DNA of 64,000 bases, from NCBI GenBank assembly GCA_017560945.1, contig JAFZDY010000037.1:1-64000 (forward strand). Direction: 5' to 3'. The first letter of the stretch is position 1. Each line of letters starts with the position of its first letter. Positions 17,786 to 27,233 of the stretch are shown here, one piece after another. The DNA is from Bacteroidaceae bacterium. GTDB lineage: Bacteria; Bacteroidota; Bacteroidia; Bacteroidales; Bacteroidaceae. Position numbers and translations under genes: made by a program. The notes under the pieces were generated by a model. The model ran no database searches. It saw nothing but the letters and a program-made list of their open reading frames with translations, and had not been told where the DNA came from.

Positions 17786-20158
17786 ATGACGAGATATTTT
17801 TACCACATGCTATGTATGTTCATAATTATGGTCATAGTACCCTTATTTAGTAATGTAAACCTCCATGCTCAACATTCTAAATGTACGATTGCAGGTAAAG
17901 TTATAGATGAAAGGGGAAATCCTATAGAATACACATCTGTGGCCATATACGAGGCTGAGACACCTATTGTGGGTGTAGTTACTGATAACGAAGGAAAGTT
18001 CTCGCTAAAAGTCAATCAACGAAATAATGAACATCGCTTGGTTGTAGGGTTTGTTGGCTATACAAAATACGAAGCACCAATATCCCTAAACACATCGCAC
18101 ATAAACCTCGGCACTATAACACTACACGAGGATATTATATCGATTGGAGAAATGGTGGTAACAGCAAAAGAAGTAGCACAAAAGTCCACCGTGGAGCATA
18201 CAACCATCAACGCATCAGCAAATATGTCCTCTGGTAAGGGCACCGCCATTGACATTCTTCGCTCGTCTTCGTCGGTAAGTATTACAAACAATGAGATTTC
18301 CATCCGCGGTAATAGTAATATTCTTGTTTTAATAGACGGCACACCGACAACTGCGAGCGACCTCTCGACAATACCTGCAGCCAACATTCAGAGCATAGAA
18401 GTTATCACTAACCCCGATGCTTCGCATGACGCAGGGGGCACAGGAGGCCTCATCAATATCATATCGAAACGTACAAATTCCGAGAATTTTAGCGGTATTG
18501 TAGCGACAAATTATGGATTCAATCACTTTGCAAATGGCAATATTATCCTTGCTCTAAACCGAAAGAAGGCATCATGGAGATTTAGTTACAACACAAAATA
18601 TGAAGACGATGTTGTAAACACCACACTTAATCGCAAGATACATAGCGCAGAGTACGAACTATTCCAACAGATGCAATCTACGCGCTATACCTTCAACAAT
18701 AACATCACGTTTGGCACCGACCTCCGCATCAATGAGAGCAATCGTATAAGTGTCGATTTGAAGGCTATCATTCCTCGTCTAAACATCAAGCAGGTGTTAC
18801 ACAATACATTTACTAAAAACGAAACTTTGCATGAGGAGTTCCGCCACAACGATGTCAATTGGAATCGTGAGAGTTACGAGGGCTCACTCTCCTACACTCA
18901 TGACATCATACCAGAGGTATCTGACATAACTATCCGCGGTTCGATATCAAAAATTTGGGGTGAGCGCCCTTCATACTACTCTCTCGGTGGTGAGCAGATA
19001 AATCGTTCGGTGTCAGGGGGAAATCCACATATCTCGATGTTGCAAGCAGACTACAAGTACAAGTTCAAGACAGGCACATTTACTGCTGGTGCCAAATTTA
19101 CACATCGAAAAAACCATATCTACCACCAGTTCTATACAATGAATGATGGTCAGTGGATTTACGAAGATGTTATGAGCAACGATTTGCTACACACCGAAAT
19201 AGTACCAGCCTTGTATGCAATGTTTTCATCACGTATTGGTAATAAATTCACCTATAAAATTGGGCTTCGAGAAGAGTTTAGTACAGTTACACTCAATAGC
19301 GAGCATAAGTCTGTAGATACCCAAAATAATAGTTTCTTCCTTGCTCCGAGCCTTTCATTTACATATAAACTCTCCAAAAACCAAGAACTTTCATCGGCCA
19401 TATCACGCCGTATTGGTCGCCCTACATACCCACAACTCACGCCTTATATGAGTATGGTAGATGCCACTACCTACGAACAGGGCAATATGTACCTTAAACC
19501 TGAAAAGTCAACAAAGGTAGACTTAAGTTACAACCTTCGAGGAGAAGTTATGACGTTCTTCACCAATGGTTATGTAAATTACACCACAGACTACATCTCG
19601 CAAATTATGTTGCTTGATAACGAACGTCTTATAACCACCTATGTAAATGCTGACAAAGACCTAAAAATGGGTGTCGAATTTTCGTTTAAGGCAGAACCTA
19701 TCAGGTGGGCAAATCTTTCGGTTGGAACAAATACTTATTATGTCACCACTAGTGGCACATACGAGGAGTCAGATATTGACAATTCTGGTTGGACAAATAA
19801 TAGCAATCTTACACTCAACTTTATGGCATGGAGAGGTAACGATATACAAGTTCAGTACATTGTCACAACACCACAATACTACCCACAACTCACCACCTCA
19901 CTTACTCATCAGATGGATATCGGCATTAAGCAACGTCTTTTGAAAGATGCTATGACATTTTCTCTACTCGTGACGGATGTTCTCAATACAGCAAAGTGGA
20001 AGGTACAATCGAACAACGATCTTTTTGAACTCAAAAATAGCAGTAAGAATAAAAGCCGTATGTTATGGCTTGGTATGTCGTACAATTTCAACTCATTTAA
20101 GCAAAAGAGTAGTCAAAAAGACGAAACAGATCGCAGCCTCATTAGATTGGGAATGTAA
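17786..20158 (+). CDS. TonB-dependent-receptor-like outer-membrane protein
   Basis: 790 residues. After a signal peptide (~1-28), residues ~32-115 form a carboxypeptidase-regulatory-like beta-sandwich (GKVIDERGNPIEYTSVAIYE). A plug-like domain follows (ISIRGNSNILVLIDGTPTTA, then DASHDAGGTGGLINIISKR), and ~480 residues of beta-barrel resemble the outer-membrane beta-barrel family 3. No clear TonB box is visible between the first two domains. The substrate is unknown and no SusD-like partner is present. The gene is the only one within a 2.7 kb segment bounded by direct repeats of the tRNA-Lys 3' end, so it is probably acquired cargo. Confidence 0.87.
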   Translation: MTRYFYHMLCMFIIMVIVPLFSNVNLHAQHSKCTIAGKVIDERGNPIEYTSVAIYEAETPIVGVVTDNEGKFSLKVNQRNNEHRLVVGFVGYTKYEAPISLNTSHINLGTITLHEDIISIGEMVVTAKEVAQKSTVEHTTINASANMSSGKGTAIDILRSSSSVSITNNEISIRGNSNILVLIDGTPTTASDLSTIPAANIQSIEVITNPDASHDAGGTGGLINIISKRTNSENFSGIVATNYGFNHFANGNIILALNRKKASWRFSYNTKYEDDVVNTTLNRKIHSAEYELFQQMQSTRYTFNNNITFGTDLRINESNRISVDLKAIIPRLNIKQVLHNTFTKNETLHEEFRHNDVNWNRESYEGSLSYTHDIIPEVSDITIRGSISKIWGERPSYYSLGGEQINRSVSGGNPHISMLQADYKYKFKTGTFTAGAKFTHRKNHIYHQFYTMNDGQWIYEDVMSNDLLHTEIVPALYAMFSSRIGNKFTYKIGLREEFSTVTLNSEHKSVDTQNNSFFLAPSLSFTYKLSKNQELSSAISRRIGRPTYPQLTPYMSMVDATTYEQGNMYLKPEKSTKVDLSYNLRGEVMTFFTNGYVNYTTDYISQIMLLDNERLITTYVNADKDLKMGVEFSFKAEPIRWANLSVGTNTYYVTTSGTYEESDIDNSGWTNNSNLTLNFMAWRGNDIQVQYIVTTPQYYPQLTTSLTHQMDIGIKQRLLKDAMTFSLLVTDVLNTAKWKVQSNNDLFELKNSSKNKSRMLWLGMSYNFNSFKQKSSQKDETDRSLIRLGM

Positions 20159-20297
20159 TCGCATAGTGGTTAGAAACAACATCAAACTACAAGTGAATTC
20201 GTTAACTGTGTTACACCACTATAATGAACATCTTTTGTAAGGTTAGGACCTTAAAAAAGAAAGAGATAACGCAAGGAAAACCGAAAGGTTCAAAATT

Positions 20298-20376
20298 CAG
20301 GCGGATCACCAAGAAAAAAGAGAGTTACAGATATGTGACTCTCTTTTTTTATGCTCTTTTCGCATCATGTTTACAC
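20298..20376 (+). repeat. att-like direct repeat, distal copy
   Basis: The second copy of the 79-bp sequence containing the tRNA-Lys 3' end, CCA and terminator. Just upstream, GGTTCAAAATTC resembles a decayed T-arm (compare GGTTCGAGCCCC in the tRNA), but no tRNA could fold here. The stretch 20159-20541 otherwise holds no gene, only this repeat and the next promoter. Confidence 0.8.
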
Positions 20377-20515
20377 AAGCACGTACCCCCAAAATGAATT
20401 TCATCGTTTGGGATATTTGCTTCAAAACCAAGTTTTGAGAGTTGAGGGAAGTGATTCATTATACGAACGTTACATATTTTCACCGCTCAAAGTAAGATAT
20501 TTGGGAAATATGTAT

Positions 20516-20523
20516 TATGTTTG
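20516..20523 (+). promoter_or_regulatory. -7 promoter box for the 20542 gene
   Basis: TATGTTTG matches TAnnTTTG. It overlaps a possible TTG start at 20521 and so favours the ATG at 20542. Confidence 0.55.
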
Positions 20524-20541
20524 CACAAAATATTTAGTTAT

Positions 20542-21390
20542 ATGGCACGTGAGATCATTATATATAACAAAAAGTTTATCAAACGCCCGTTAAACATTGA
20601 AGACATAATTGGTAGTGAAAATTATGGTTATGGCATTTCTGATGAACATTTCCGACTTGACATAGGTAAGACATTGGGAGGGCCTTTGATGGTTTTCGAC
20701 AAAAACAATATAGGCAGAGGAGTACATATTGTTGACTTAACGAACAAAAAGGAACTGCGTCTTTCTTTGTCTGTTCCTGCTACAGAAAACGATGTGAAGA
20801 TGCTATATAAATTAGCAAGCAGAATAGCATCATTATGGAATACAAAACATATTTTCGTAGAAAAGGAAAAAATTGATATTCAAGATGTTGACATATACAT
20901 TCAGCGCGATATTGATTTTAGTAAAAAACTACTAAAGGACGTAAATGAAACGTTAGAACTCGACAAAACGTTATTCCCTTGCGCTATGATTCCTATCACG
21001 ATCAGTATTGCCCAATTACAAGATTTTGCATCCGATTTCGATAGTTTCAGTACTTATTTACACAAGAAGCAAGAAATTGGTGCCTACTTTTCAACACCAT
21101 TGTTTAATCATGTGAACGATATATTTCGTGTGATATACGTAGTTTTCGACGATGGTCATATTATCTTGCCAAATACTCCTCAGATGACATTACATTTCGA
21201 AGGCAATAATGTAAATTGTGATCAATCTTTAGTAGTGTGCTCAAACTTGTTCCCCGATGAGAAATTGAGCAAAATCTCTTTCACTAATTTTATGGATAGA
21301 GTTCCTGCAGAAAAGAAATCAACATTCGACATTGCGCACACTCTTATCGAGCCAATGTCCATTGAAGAGTTGCAGTCAATATTTCGCTGA
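20542..21390 (+). CDS. Hypothetical protein, 282 residues
   Basis: Begins MAREIIIYNKKFIKRPLNIE with no signal peptide or membrane helix, so it is probably cytosolic. The N-terminal ~100 residues look like a compact beta-rich unit (RGVHIVDLTNKKELRLSLSV). The middle is mixed alpha/beta, and the C-terminus ends in IEPMSIEELQSIFR. The layout is reminiscent of the poorly known DUF4299 family, but I cannot confirm this. It lies just outside the tRNA-Lys repeat and is followed by palindrome array copy B. Function unknown. Confidence 0.7.
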   Translation: MAREIIIYNKKFIKRPLNIEDIIGSENYGYGISDEHFRLDIGKTLGGPLMVFDKNNIGRGVHIVDLTNKKELRLSLSVPATENDVKMLYKLASRIASLWNTKHIFVEKEKIDIQDVDIYIQRDIDFSKKLLKDVNETLELDKTLFPCAMIPITISIAQLQDFASDFDSFSTYLHKKQEIGAYFSTPLFNHVNDIFRVIYVVFDDGHIILPNTPQMTLHFEGNNVNCDQSLVVCSNLFPDEKLSKISFTNFMDRVPAEKKSTFDIAHTLIEPMSIEELQSIFR

Positions 21391-21489
21391 ATATCCACAC
21401 TTCCAATAAAATGGAAGTGTAAACCTTTTCAGTAGGGCTTTTGGAAAAGACAAACAAGTACTCCACCCAGCCATCAAAATCCTCTTAAT

Positions 21490-21645
21490 AAGTACTGGAA
21501 TCACACTTAACAGATACCGCAGTACTACATAAGAAGTACTGGAGTACTACATAGGAAATACTGCAGTACCAATTAGCTGGTACTGCAGTACTCCTTAATC
21601 GAAATTTTAAGGAGTACTAATTTTAGCTGATTATCAGCGAGTTTT
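21490..21645. repeat. Dispersed AGTACT 22-bp palindrome array, copy B
   Basis: Six 22-bp units starting at 21490, 21512, 21534, 21556, 21578 and 21600, followed by the conserved tail with GCTGATTATCAG. Each unit aligns with the same-numbered unit of copies A and C without gaps. Central bases of the palindromes differ (CG in A, GC here), but the arms GTACT/AGTAC are mostly kept. It lies in a 448-bp gap between convergent genes that holds nothing else recognisable. Confidence 0.85.
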
Positions 21646-21838
21646 ATTAAAATAGCAGTTTTGACTGATGATTGTGTGTCAACGATTTCAGTTTACTTGT
21701 TTTACCTATTTTTGTCATTGGGAATCTTCCCCAAAAAGATAAAGACGACAAGGGCGAAAGACACAAATCTTCACTCCTCATCGTCCTTATCTTTTGATAC
21801 CTAATTATATATAAGGTATAGTAACTACATATATAAGT

Positions 21839-23380
21839 TTACCGCTCTGCCCAATTCTCGCGGTCGAGATTGCGATAACCAATGGCTTCGGCAATATGCA
21901 TGGATTGTACAGTGGGGGAAGCATCCATATCGGCAATGGTACGCGCCACCTTCAATATACGGTCGTAGGCACGGGCTGAGAGATTGAGACGCTCCATGGC
22001 ACTACGCAACAACTGAAGCCCATTTTCATCGGGAGTCGCATATTCAGCAAGCATCTTTGGAGTCATTTGAGCATTGCAATGTATGCCTGGCACATTAGCA
22101 AAACGTTGTTCCTGTATCTTGCGTGCGGCTATCACTCGTTGACGGATAACTTCGCTGGATTCACTGGGTCGGGCCTCGGAAAGTTTTTCAAAAGGTACAG
22201 GTACGATCTCAACTTGTATATCTATACGGTCGAGTAAAGGGCCTGATATGCGGTTGAGGTATTTCTGAACTTGTCCAGGATTGCATACGCAAGCCTTTGT
22301 GGGGTGATTGTAATATCCACATGGGCAAGGATTCATACTGGCGATGAGCATGAATGAAGCGGGATACTCCACCGTATATTTGGCTCGTGAGATGCTGATA
22401 GTACGGTCTTCCAAGGGCTGACGGAGCATCTCCAAAACGGTGCGATTAAACTCGGGTAATTCGTCGGCAAACAGTACACCATTGTGCGCTAAACTGATTT
22501 CACCAGGTTGTGGATTGCTGCCTCCTCCAACAAGGGCTACTGATGAGATGGTGTGGTGAGGACTACGAAAAGGACGGTGAGCAATCAGGGATGTATTTTT
22601 CCCAAGTTTACCAGCCACAGAATGAATCTGTGTAGTCTCCAAACTTTCGGCCAGTGACAATGGAGGAAGAATAGATGGTAATCGCTTGGCCATCATAGAC
22701 TTTCCACTTCCTGGAGGGCCTATCATAATCAGATTGTGTCCGCCAGCGGCAGCCACCTCAAGGGCACGTTTCACACTCTCCTGCCCTTTCACTTCGGCAA
22801 AATCGTATTCAAAATCGTTTTGCTGAGCATAAAATTCTTCGCGTGTATTTACCTCTGTAACCTCCAACTCACGCTCGTCATTCATAAATTCAATGACTTC
22901 CTTCAAGGTTTCCACTCCATACACTTTCAGTCGGTTTACAACGGCAGCTTCGCGGACATTCTCTTTGGGGACAATCAATCCCTCGAATCCCTGTTCACGA
23001 GCGCGTATGGCAATGGGAAGAGCACCTTTCACCGGTTGTAGAGTTCCGTCCAAGCTAAGTTCTCCAATCATCATGAATCGACTCAACTTGTCAGTTGAAA
23101 CGGTCCCATTGGCCGCCATAATACCTATAGCTAACGGAAGGTCGTAAGCAGAACCTTCCTTTCGAATGTCGGCTGGTGCCATGTTGATGATAATTTGTGC
23201 TACGGGGAATTTGTAACCATTCACCTGAAGAGCCGATAAGATTCGCTCGTGACTCTCCTTGACAGCATTATCGGGAAGTCCAACGAGGAAATATTTTATT
23301 CCTCGTGAGAGATTTACCTCGATTGTGATGGTGGTGGCTTCAATGCCTTGAACAGCCGCACTGAAAACTTTGACAAGCAT
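21839..23380 (-). CDS. YifB/ComM-type Mg chelatase-like AAA+ ATPase
   Basis: A 513-residue protein of the ComM/YifB family. The N-terminal domain is of the Lon-substrate-binding/ChlI type (~1-180), with LPDNAVKESHERILSAL. The AAA+ core has Walker A GPPGSGKS (~221-228) and FADELPEF in the Walker B region. A four-cysteine cluster occurs in PCPCGYYNHPTKACVCNPG, and a C-terminal Mg-chelatase helical domain follows. Characterised members are hexameric helicases promoting branch migration during natural transformation; the role here is inferred from that. Confidence 0.9.
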   Translation of the reverse strand: MLVKVFSAAVQGIEATTITIEVNLSRGIKYFLVGLPDNAVKESHERILSALQVNGYKFPVAQIIINMAPADIRKEGSAYDLPLAIGIMAANGTVSTDKLSRFMMIGELSLDGTLQPVKGALPIAIRAREQGFEGLIVPKENVREAAVVNRLKVYGVETLKEVIEFMNDERELEVTEVNTREEFYAQQNDFEYDFAEVKGQESVKRALEVAAAGGHNLIMIGPPGSGKSMMAKRLPSILPPLSLAESLETTQIHSVAGKLGKNTSLIAHRPFRSPHHTISSVALVGGGSNPQPGEISLAHNGVLFADELPEFNRTVLEMLRQPLEDRTISISRAKYTVEYPASFMLIASMNPCPCGYYNHPTKACVCNPGQVQKYLNRISGPLLDRIDIQVEIVPVPFEKLSEARPSESSEVIRQRVIAARKIQEQRFANVPGIHCNAQMTPKMLAEYATPDENGLQLLRSAMERLNLSARAYDRILKVARTIADMDASPTVQSMHIAEAIGYRNLDRENWAER

Positions 23381-23392
23381 ATATATACGACG

Positions 23393-24469
23393 TTATTTAC
23401 GATTCTTTATTTTTTCCTTTTTCTTCTCCTGCTCTTTCTTCTTTTGCTCCTTTTCCCAGTTGTCCAGTTGCTTTTCCAGGAATTTTTCAAGTTGTACACC
23501 CCAGATGTTTGTGGCAATAATCTTACCAGAAGTATTGGCAATGTATAGCGCAGGGATATCTTGAGTATTGGTTTGTTTGGCCAACGATGTATCCCATCCT
23601 CTGAAATCACACAAGTGTACTCCACCCAACTGCTTTTCACGCACTACAGACAACCAAGCTTCGCGGTCACTATCGAGCGAGAGACTCACAAATTTCACGG
23701 GTCGGTCGGCCAATGCTTCAATGGCTGTTTGCAATGAATCTTGCATTTCTATACTTTCGGGATGCCATGATGCCCATAGGGAAAGAACAGTAAATTTATT
23801 CTTGTACTCACTTGTATTTATAACAGTTCCTGTGGTATCGGGAAGTGCGGATATCTGCAATATTTTTTCTTTGTTCGTTTGATTGCTAAGTGTATTTTGT
23901 AAACGACTAATGTAGTGATTGTCGTGCATATTTCCACTCAATTGCTTGATCATGGTCTTGATCAAATCGCTATTTGGAGAAGGGACCTGCACAAAATATC
24001 TTTGTATCAAGTAGATACTGACAATAGATTGGGGGTGTTTTACAATAAAACTATCTGCCTCCTGGCGTATGTCTACAAAACTTTCCAGGTGGCTGATACC
24101 ATTTCTGAATGTATTGTATTCTTCCTGAGCCTCTCCACCCATAATGGTCAATCTGTGCAATTGGGATGTATCGCCCTTTACATGTATCTTCACACCTTTA
24201 TCTGCAAAGATAGGATATTCCATTTGGCTACTTTCCAATAACATGTACATGGGAGTAATGGTGTCCAAGGGAAGTTGGCAACTAAACTTTCCATCTTCCA
24301 CAGGTATTTCAATGATACTATCAGGCACAGAAAAAATGCCATACAACATAACGATAGAATCACCTAACCCTTGAATTTCACCTGTTAGTGTAAAAAGGTT
24401 CTTCTCCTTTTGACAACTACAAATAGTCAAGAATATACCCAAAAAGAGTGGCAGAAAGAATTTCTTCAT
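23393..24469 (-). CDS. TlpA/AhpC-like lipoprotein with DUF4369-type N-terminus, no CxxC
   Basis: 358 residues. MKKFFLPLFLGIFLTICSC gives a lipobox. Residues ~25-130 resemble the DUF4369 beta domain often placed before thioredoxin folds in Bacteroidetes. The thioredoxin-like domain (~215-330) has the usual strand, but where TlpA proteins carry WCxxC this one reads LSLWASWHPESIEMQ. Both redox cysteines are absent, so thiol-disulfide exchange is unlikely. The last ~25 residues are an extreme Lys/Glu tail (QKKKEQEKKKEKIKNRK). It sits 12 bases downstream-side of the ComM-like gene's start. Confidence 0.82.
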   Translation of the reverse strand: MKKFFLPLFLGIFLTICSCQKEKNLFTLTGEIQGLGDSIVMLYGIFSVPDSIIEIPVEDGKFSCQLPLDTITPMYMLLESSQMEYPIFADKGVKIHVKGDTSQLHRLTIMGGEAQEEYNTFRNGISHLESFVDIRQEADSFIVKHPQSIVSIYLIQRYFVQVPSPNSDLIKTMIKQLSGNMHDNHYISRLQNTLSNQTNKEKILQISALPDTTGTVINTSEYKNKFTVLSLWASWHPESIEMQDSLQTAIEALADRPVKFVSLSLDSDREAWLSVVREKQLGGVHLCDFRGWDTSLAKQTNTQDIPALYIANTSGKIIATNIWGVQLEKFLEKQLDNWEKEQKKKEQEKKKEKIKNRK

Positions 24470-24490
24470 ATTATAATATATAAGAAAAAG

Positions 24491-24555
24491 ATAAGAGTTA
24501 AAGGTTAGCCACGGGGACTTTCGTCTCGCATGAGGCTCTAACCTTTAACTCTTAT
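24491..24555 (-). terminator. Long perfect hairpin after the TPR lipoprotein gene
   Basis: An 18-bp perfect inverted repeat (24491-24508 with 24538-24555) closes a GC-rich 29-base loop. On the minus strand it is followed by a T-rich stretch. It lies between the TPR lipoprotein stop and the next start. Confidence 0.7.
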
Positions 24556-24581
24556 TATTGTTGTAAGTTAATAGTTATTTC

Positions 24582-26291
24582 TTACTTCAGTGCGTTCAAG
24601 AAGTCTGTGCTAGTAACATACTTAGCGAACTCAACGTCGTTCATAGCCTTTTCAGCCAAAGCCTTGTCCTTCTTAACAGCAGTAGCCAAGTTTGAAACAA
24701 CCATTGAAGCATTGTTTGTACGAGCACCTACGATAGCCTTCAAATAACTTGTGTAAGCATCGGGAGTAGCAATAGCATCCAATGTGTTCTTTGCCTTGTT
24801 GTAGTCCTTAGCCATGATCTGAGCTACAGCTGCACTGTTAGTCTTAGCATCAGCAAATGAACTTACTGCACGATCGTACTGACCCTGAGCGATGTAAAGG
24901 TTACCCATAGCCTCGTTCAACTTGCTAGCACCAGTGCTCTTAGACAAGTAAGAAGCAGCCTTTTCCTTGTCACCATTAACCAAAGCAACCAATCCCAAGT
25001 TGTTGTTAACTTCTGCTGCAGCTGCATTCAAATTAGCAGCCTTCTGCAAGTAAGAAGTAGCCTTAGCCATATCACCGTTCTTGTAAGCAATTTCAGCCAA
25101 GTTGTTGTATGCACGGTAGTCGTTAGGATAGATAGAAGTAGTCTTCTCATAAACGGCTCTCTTGTCAGCTTCGCTCTTAACCAAAGTAGCAGCGTACAAC
25201 ATTTCCTCTACGCTCAAATCCTTGGGAGAAGTAGAATAAGTACTCAAGATTTCATCATCGCTGCGACCGATAACCTCGTAGTTCAAAGTCAAACGTGCAC
25301 GACGCAACTGGGGCAAAATCTCGTCAGCCAAAGTAGCGTATACAGAAGAAAGGTTCTTGATTTCAGCCTCACGCTTTTCGGGATCATTGTACATAGAAAG
25401 TACGCGCAAGATAACTTCCTTGTCCTGGATTTTGCTCTTCTCAACCAAAGTCTTGAAGCCGTCCCAGTCTTCAGCAGTGTACTTAGTGTCAACGTTACCT
25501 TCCATCTTTTGCTTCTTCATCTGATTCTTGATGTATTTAGCAGCGTTGTTCTCACGGTTACCAGCCAAAGTTTCGTTCAAACCGAGTGCACCATCAGGAG
25601 AAGCGTAAGCAGTAACTTCAACATTTGTCAAAGCCAAGCCCTTAGTATCTGCTACGATGTTACCCATCTGCTCGTTCAAAGCATTCATCTCGTCAGTCTT
25701 CAACTGATTAGCACGTACGTTAGCCTGCTGGATAAGGAACATGATGTTAGCCTCCTTAGCCTCTTTGATGATACGCTGATACTTGTCAGTGCTCTGTGAA
25801 GGAGTAGAAGCACCTACTGTATACTTAGCATTAGTCAAAATTTCACCAGTAGCCAATACACCGTCAGCAATCTTCACTTCAGGAATCTCAACTTGCTTCT
25901 TACCAACCTTTGCAGTAAACTGAAGATAAAGTTCACTCTTAGCCATCTCAGGCACATAGTTGAAAGTTGTCTTCATAGTGTAAGAACCACCAGCCTTGTA
26001 TGCAATTGTCTGGTCGTTGCCTTCCACCTTCTCACCCTGGAATGTTGCAGGAGTTCCAACAGCCTGTCCACCTTCCCACTTCAACACGGGAGTAACAGTA
26101 ACAACAGCCTTCTTCTTGAAGAACTTTTCAGGAAACTTTCCGTTGATGGTTACAGGAACTTTACCACCTACAGCCTCCAACACCTGAGGATTTGTAGTGA
26201 AGTAGTCAGCAGACAAATCCCCCAATTTGCCGCAAGAAGTCAACGCGGCAACCATTGCCACCAAAAGGGGCATGTACAATTTTTTAATCAT
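24582..26291 (-). CDS. Lipoprotein with OmpA-like middle and TPR C-terminus
   Basis: 569 residues from the ATG at 26291 (MIKKLYMPLLVAMVAALTSC, lipobox Cys at 20). N-terminal ~120 residues are beta-rich. The middle has an OmpA-like pattern: VEVTAYASPDGALGLNETLA followed by NRENNAAKYIKNQ. The C-terminal ~220 residues are tetratricopeptide repeats (YNNLAEIAYKNGDMAKATSY, VNNNLGLVALVNGDKEKAAS, GNLYIAQGQYDRAVSSF). It is likely an outer-membrane-anchored protein binding peptidoglycan or partners. A good minus-strand -7 box at 26368 gives a ~70-base leader; codon use suggests high expression. Confidence 0.82.
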   Translation of the reverse strand: MIKKLYMPLLVAMVAALTSCGKLGDLSADYFTTNPQVLEAVGGKVPVTINGKFPEKFFKKKAVVTVTPVLKWEGGQAVGTPATFQGEKVEGNDQTIAYKAGGSYTMKTTFNYVPEMAKSELYLQFTAKVGKKQVEIPEVKIADGVLATGEILTNAKYTVGASTPSQSTDKYQRIIKEAKEANIMFLIQQANVRANQLKTDEMNALNEQMGNIVADTKGLALTNVEVTAYASPDGALGLNETLAGNRENNAAKYIKNQMKKQKMEGNVDTKYTAEDWDGFKTLVEKSKIQDKEVILRVLSMYNDPEKREAEIKNLSSVYATLADEILPQLRRARLTLNYEVIGRSDDEILSTYSTSPKDLSVEEMLYAATLVKSEADKRAVYEKTTSIYPNDYRAYNNLAEIAYKNGDMAKATSYLQKAANLNAAAAEVNNNLGLVALVNGDKEKAASYLSKSTGASKLNEAMGNLYIAQGQYDRAVSSFADAKTNSAAVAQIMAKDYNKAKNTLDAIATPDAYTSYLKAIVGARTNNASMVVSNLATAVKKDKALAEKAMNDVEFAKYVTSTDFLNALK

Positions 26292-26367
26292 TGTTAAATC
26301 AATTAAAGGTATTAATAATTTATTTCTTCTCTCCTTTTTAATAAACACACTCTTTGCAGAGTGCGTA

Positions 26368-26375
26368 CAAAGGTA
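26368..26375 (-). promoter_or_regulatory. -7 promoter box for the TPR lipoprotein
   Basis: CAAAGGTA on the plus strand reads TACCTTTG on the minus strand. It also argues against the longer frame starting at 26348 as the main start, although that ATG is still downstream of the box. Confidence 0.55.
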
Positions 26376-26460
26376 AAAAAATAGCGTTTCCGTAGTACAT
26401 ACTTCTTGTAATAATTAATATTTTTTAATCTTTTAATCCCAAAGAATTGAATTTTATCAC

Positions 26461-26468
26461 TACCTTTG
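26461..26468 (+). promoter_or_regulatory. -7 promoter box for the methyltransferase gene
   Basis: TACCTTTG lies 30 bases before the ATG at 26499, divergent from the lipoprotein promoter 86 bases away. Confidence 0.6.
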
Positions 26469-26498
26469 CGCACACTTTCACGTAAAACATAGAATAAA

Positions 26499-27233
26499 AT
26501 GAACAGATCTTTACTTTCGAAAGATAAAGACCCTATGGGAAAAGCGATAGCAGATTTCTACAGTAACGGGCGTGCAGATTTGTTAAGAGTTTTCTCTTCC
26601 CAATTCGAAGAAGATGAAATTCCGGTCAAGCAACTATTCCGTACAATAAGTCAAATGCCAGGCATTGAACAGAAATCATTACAAATGGCTAAGGGGCGCA
26701 TCTTAGATGTTGGCGCAGGAAGTGGATGTCATTCATTGGCTCTGCAAGACATGGGAAAAGAAGTTCTTGCCATCGATATATCGCCATTGTCGGTAGAAAC
26801 AATGCAAAGTCGCGGTGTGCATCAAGTACGTCAAATAAATCTGTTCGATGAGAGTTTTTGTGATACTTTCGACACCATACTAATGCTTATGAATGGATCG
26901 GGAATTGTGGGTCGTTTGGAAAACCTACCTATGTTTTTTCGTTGTATGAAACGACTACTGCGTCCAGGAGGAAGTATATTGATGGATTCAAGCGATTTGC
27001 GATATATATTTGAGGAAGAGGACGGAAGTTTCTCCATTGACTTGGCTGCGAAATATTATGGAGAAGTAGACTTCCAAATGCAATATAAGAAAATTAAAGG
27101 AGAACCTTTCGATTGGCTCTACATAGACTTCCAAACCCTTTCCTTTTATGCCGCAGAAAATGGTTTTCACGCCGAACTAATTATGGAAGGTGAGCACTAC
27201 GACTATTTGGCCCAATTGACAATCATCAATTAG
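26499..27233 (+). CDS. Class I SAM-dependent methyltransferase
   Basis: 244 residues. The SAM-binding motif I is ILDVGAGSGCHSLALQ (~68-83), followed by VLAIDISPLSVE (motif post-I). TILMLMNGSGIVG corresponds to motif IV, and LLRPGGSILMDSSD to the usual motif VI region. The N-terminal ~60 residues and the C-terminus are not diagnostic. Substrate unknown. The gene's last eight bases overlap the convergent permease gene. Confidence 0.83.
   Translation: MNRSLLSKDKDPMGKAIADFYSNGRADLLRVFSSQFEEDEIPVKQLFRTISQMPGIEQKSLQMAKGRILDVGAGSGCHSLALQDMGKEVLAIDISPLSVETMQSRGVHQVRQINLFDESFCDTFDTILMLMNGSGIVGRLENLPMFFRCMKRLLRPGGSILMDSSDLRYIFEEEDGSFSIDLAAKYYGEVDFQMQYKKIKGEPFDWLYIDFQTLSFYAAENGFHAELIMEGEHYDYLAQLTIIN

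Noticed and set aside
20298-20310. Second tRNA gene at the distal repeat
   Set aside because: Only the acceptor 3' strand and a decayed T-arm-like sequence are present; no cloverleaf can form.
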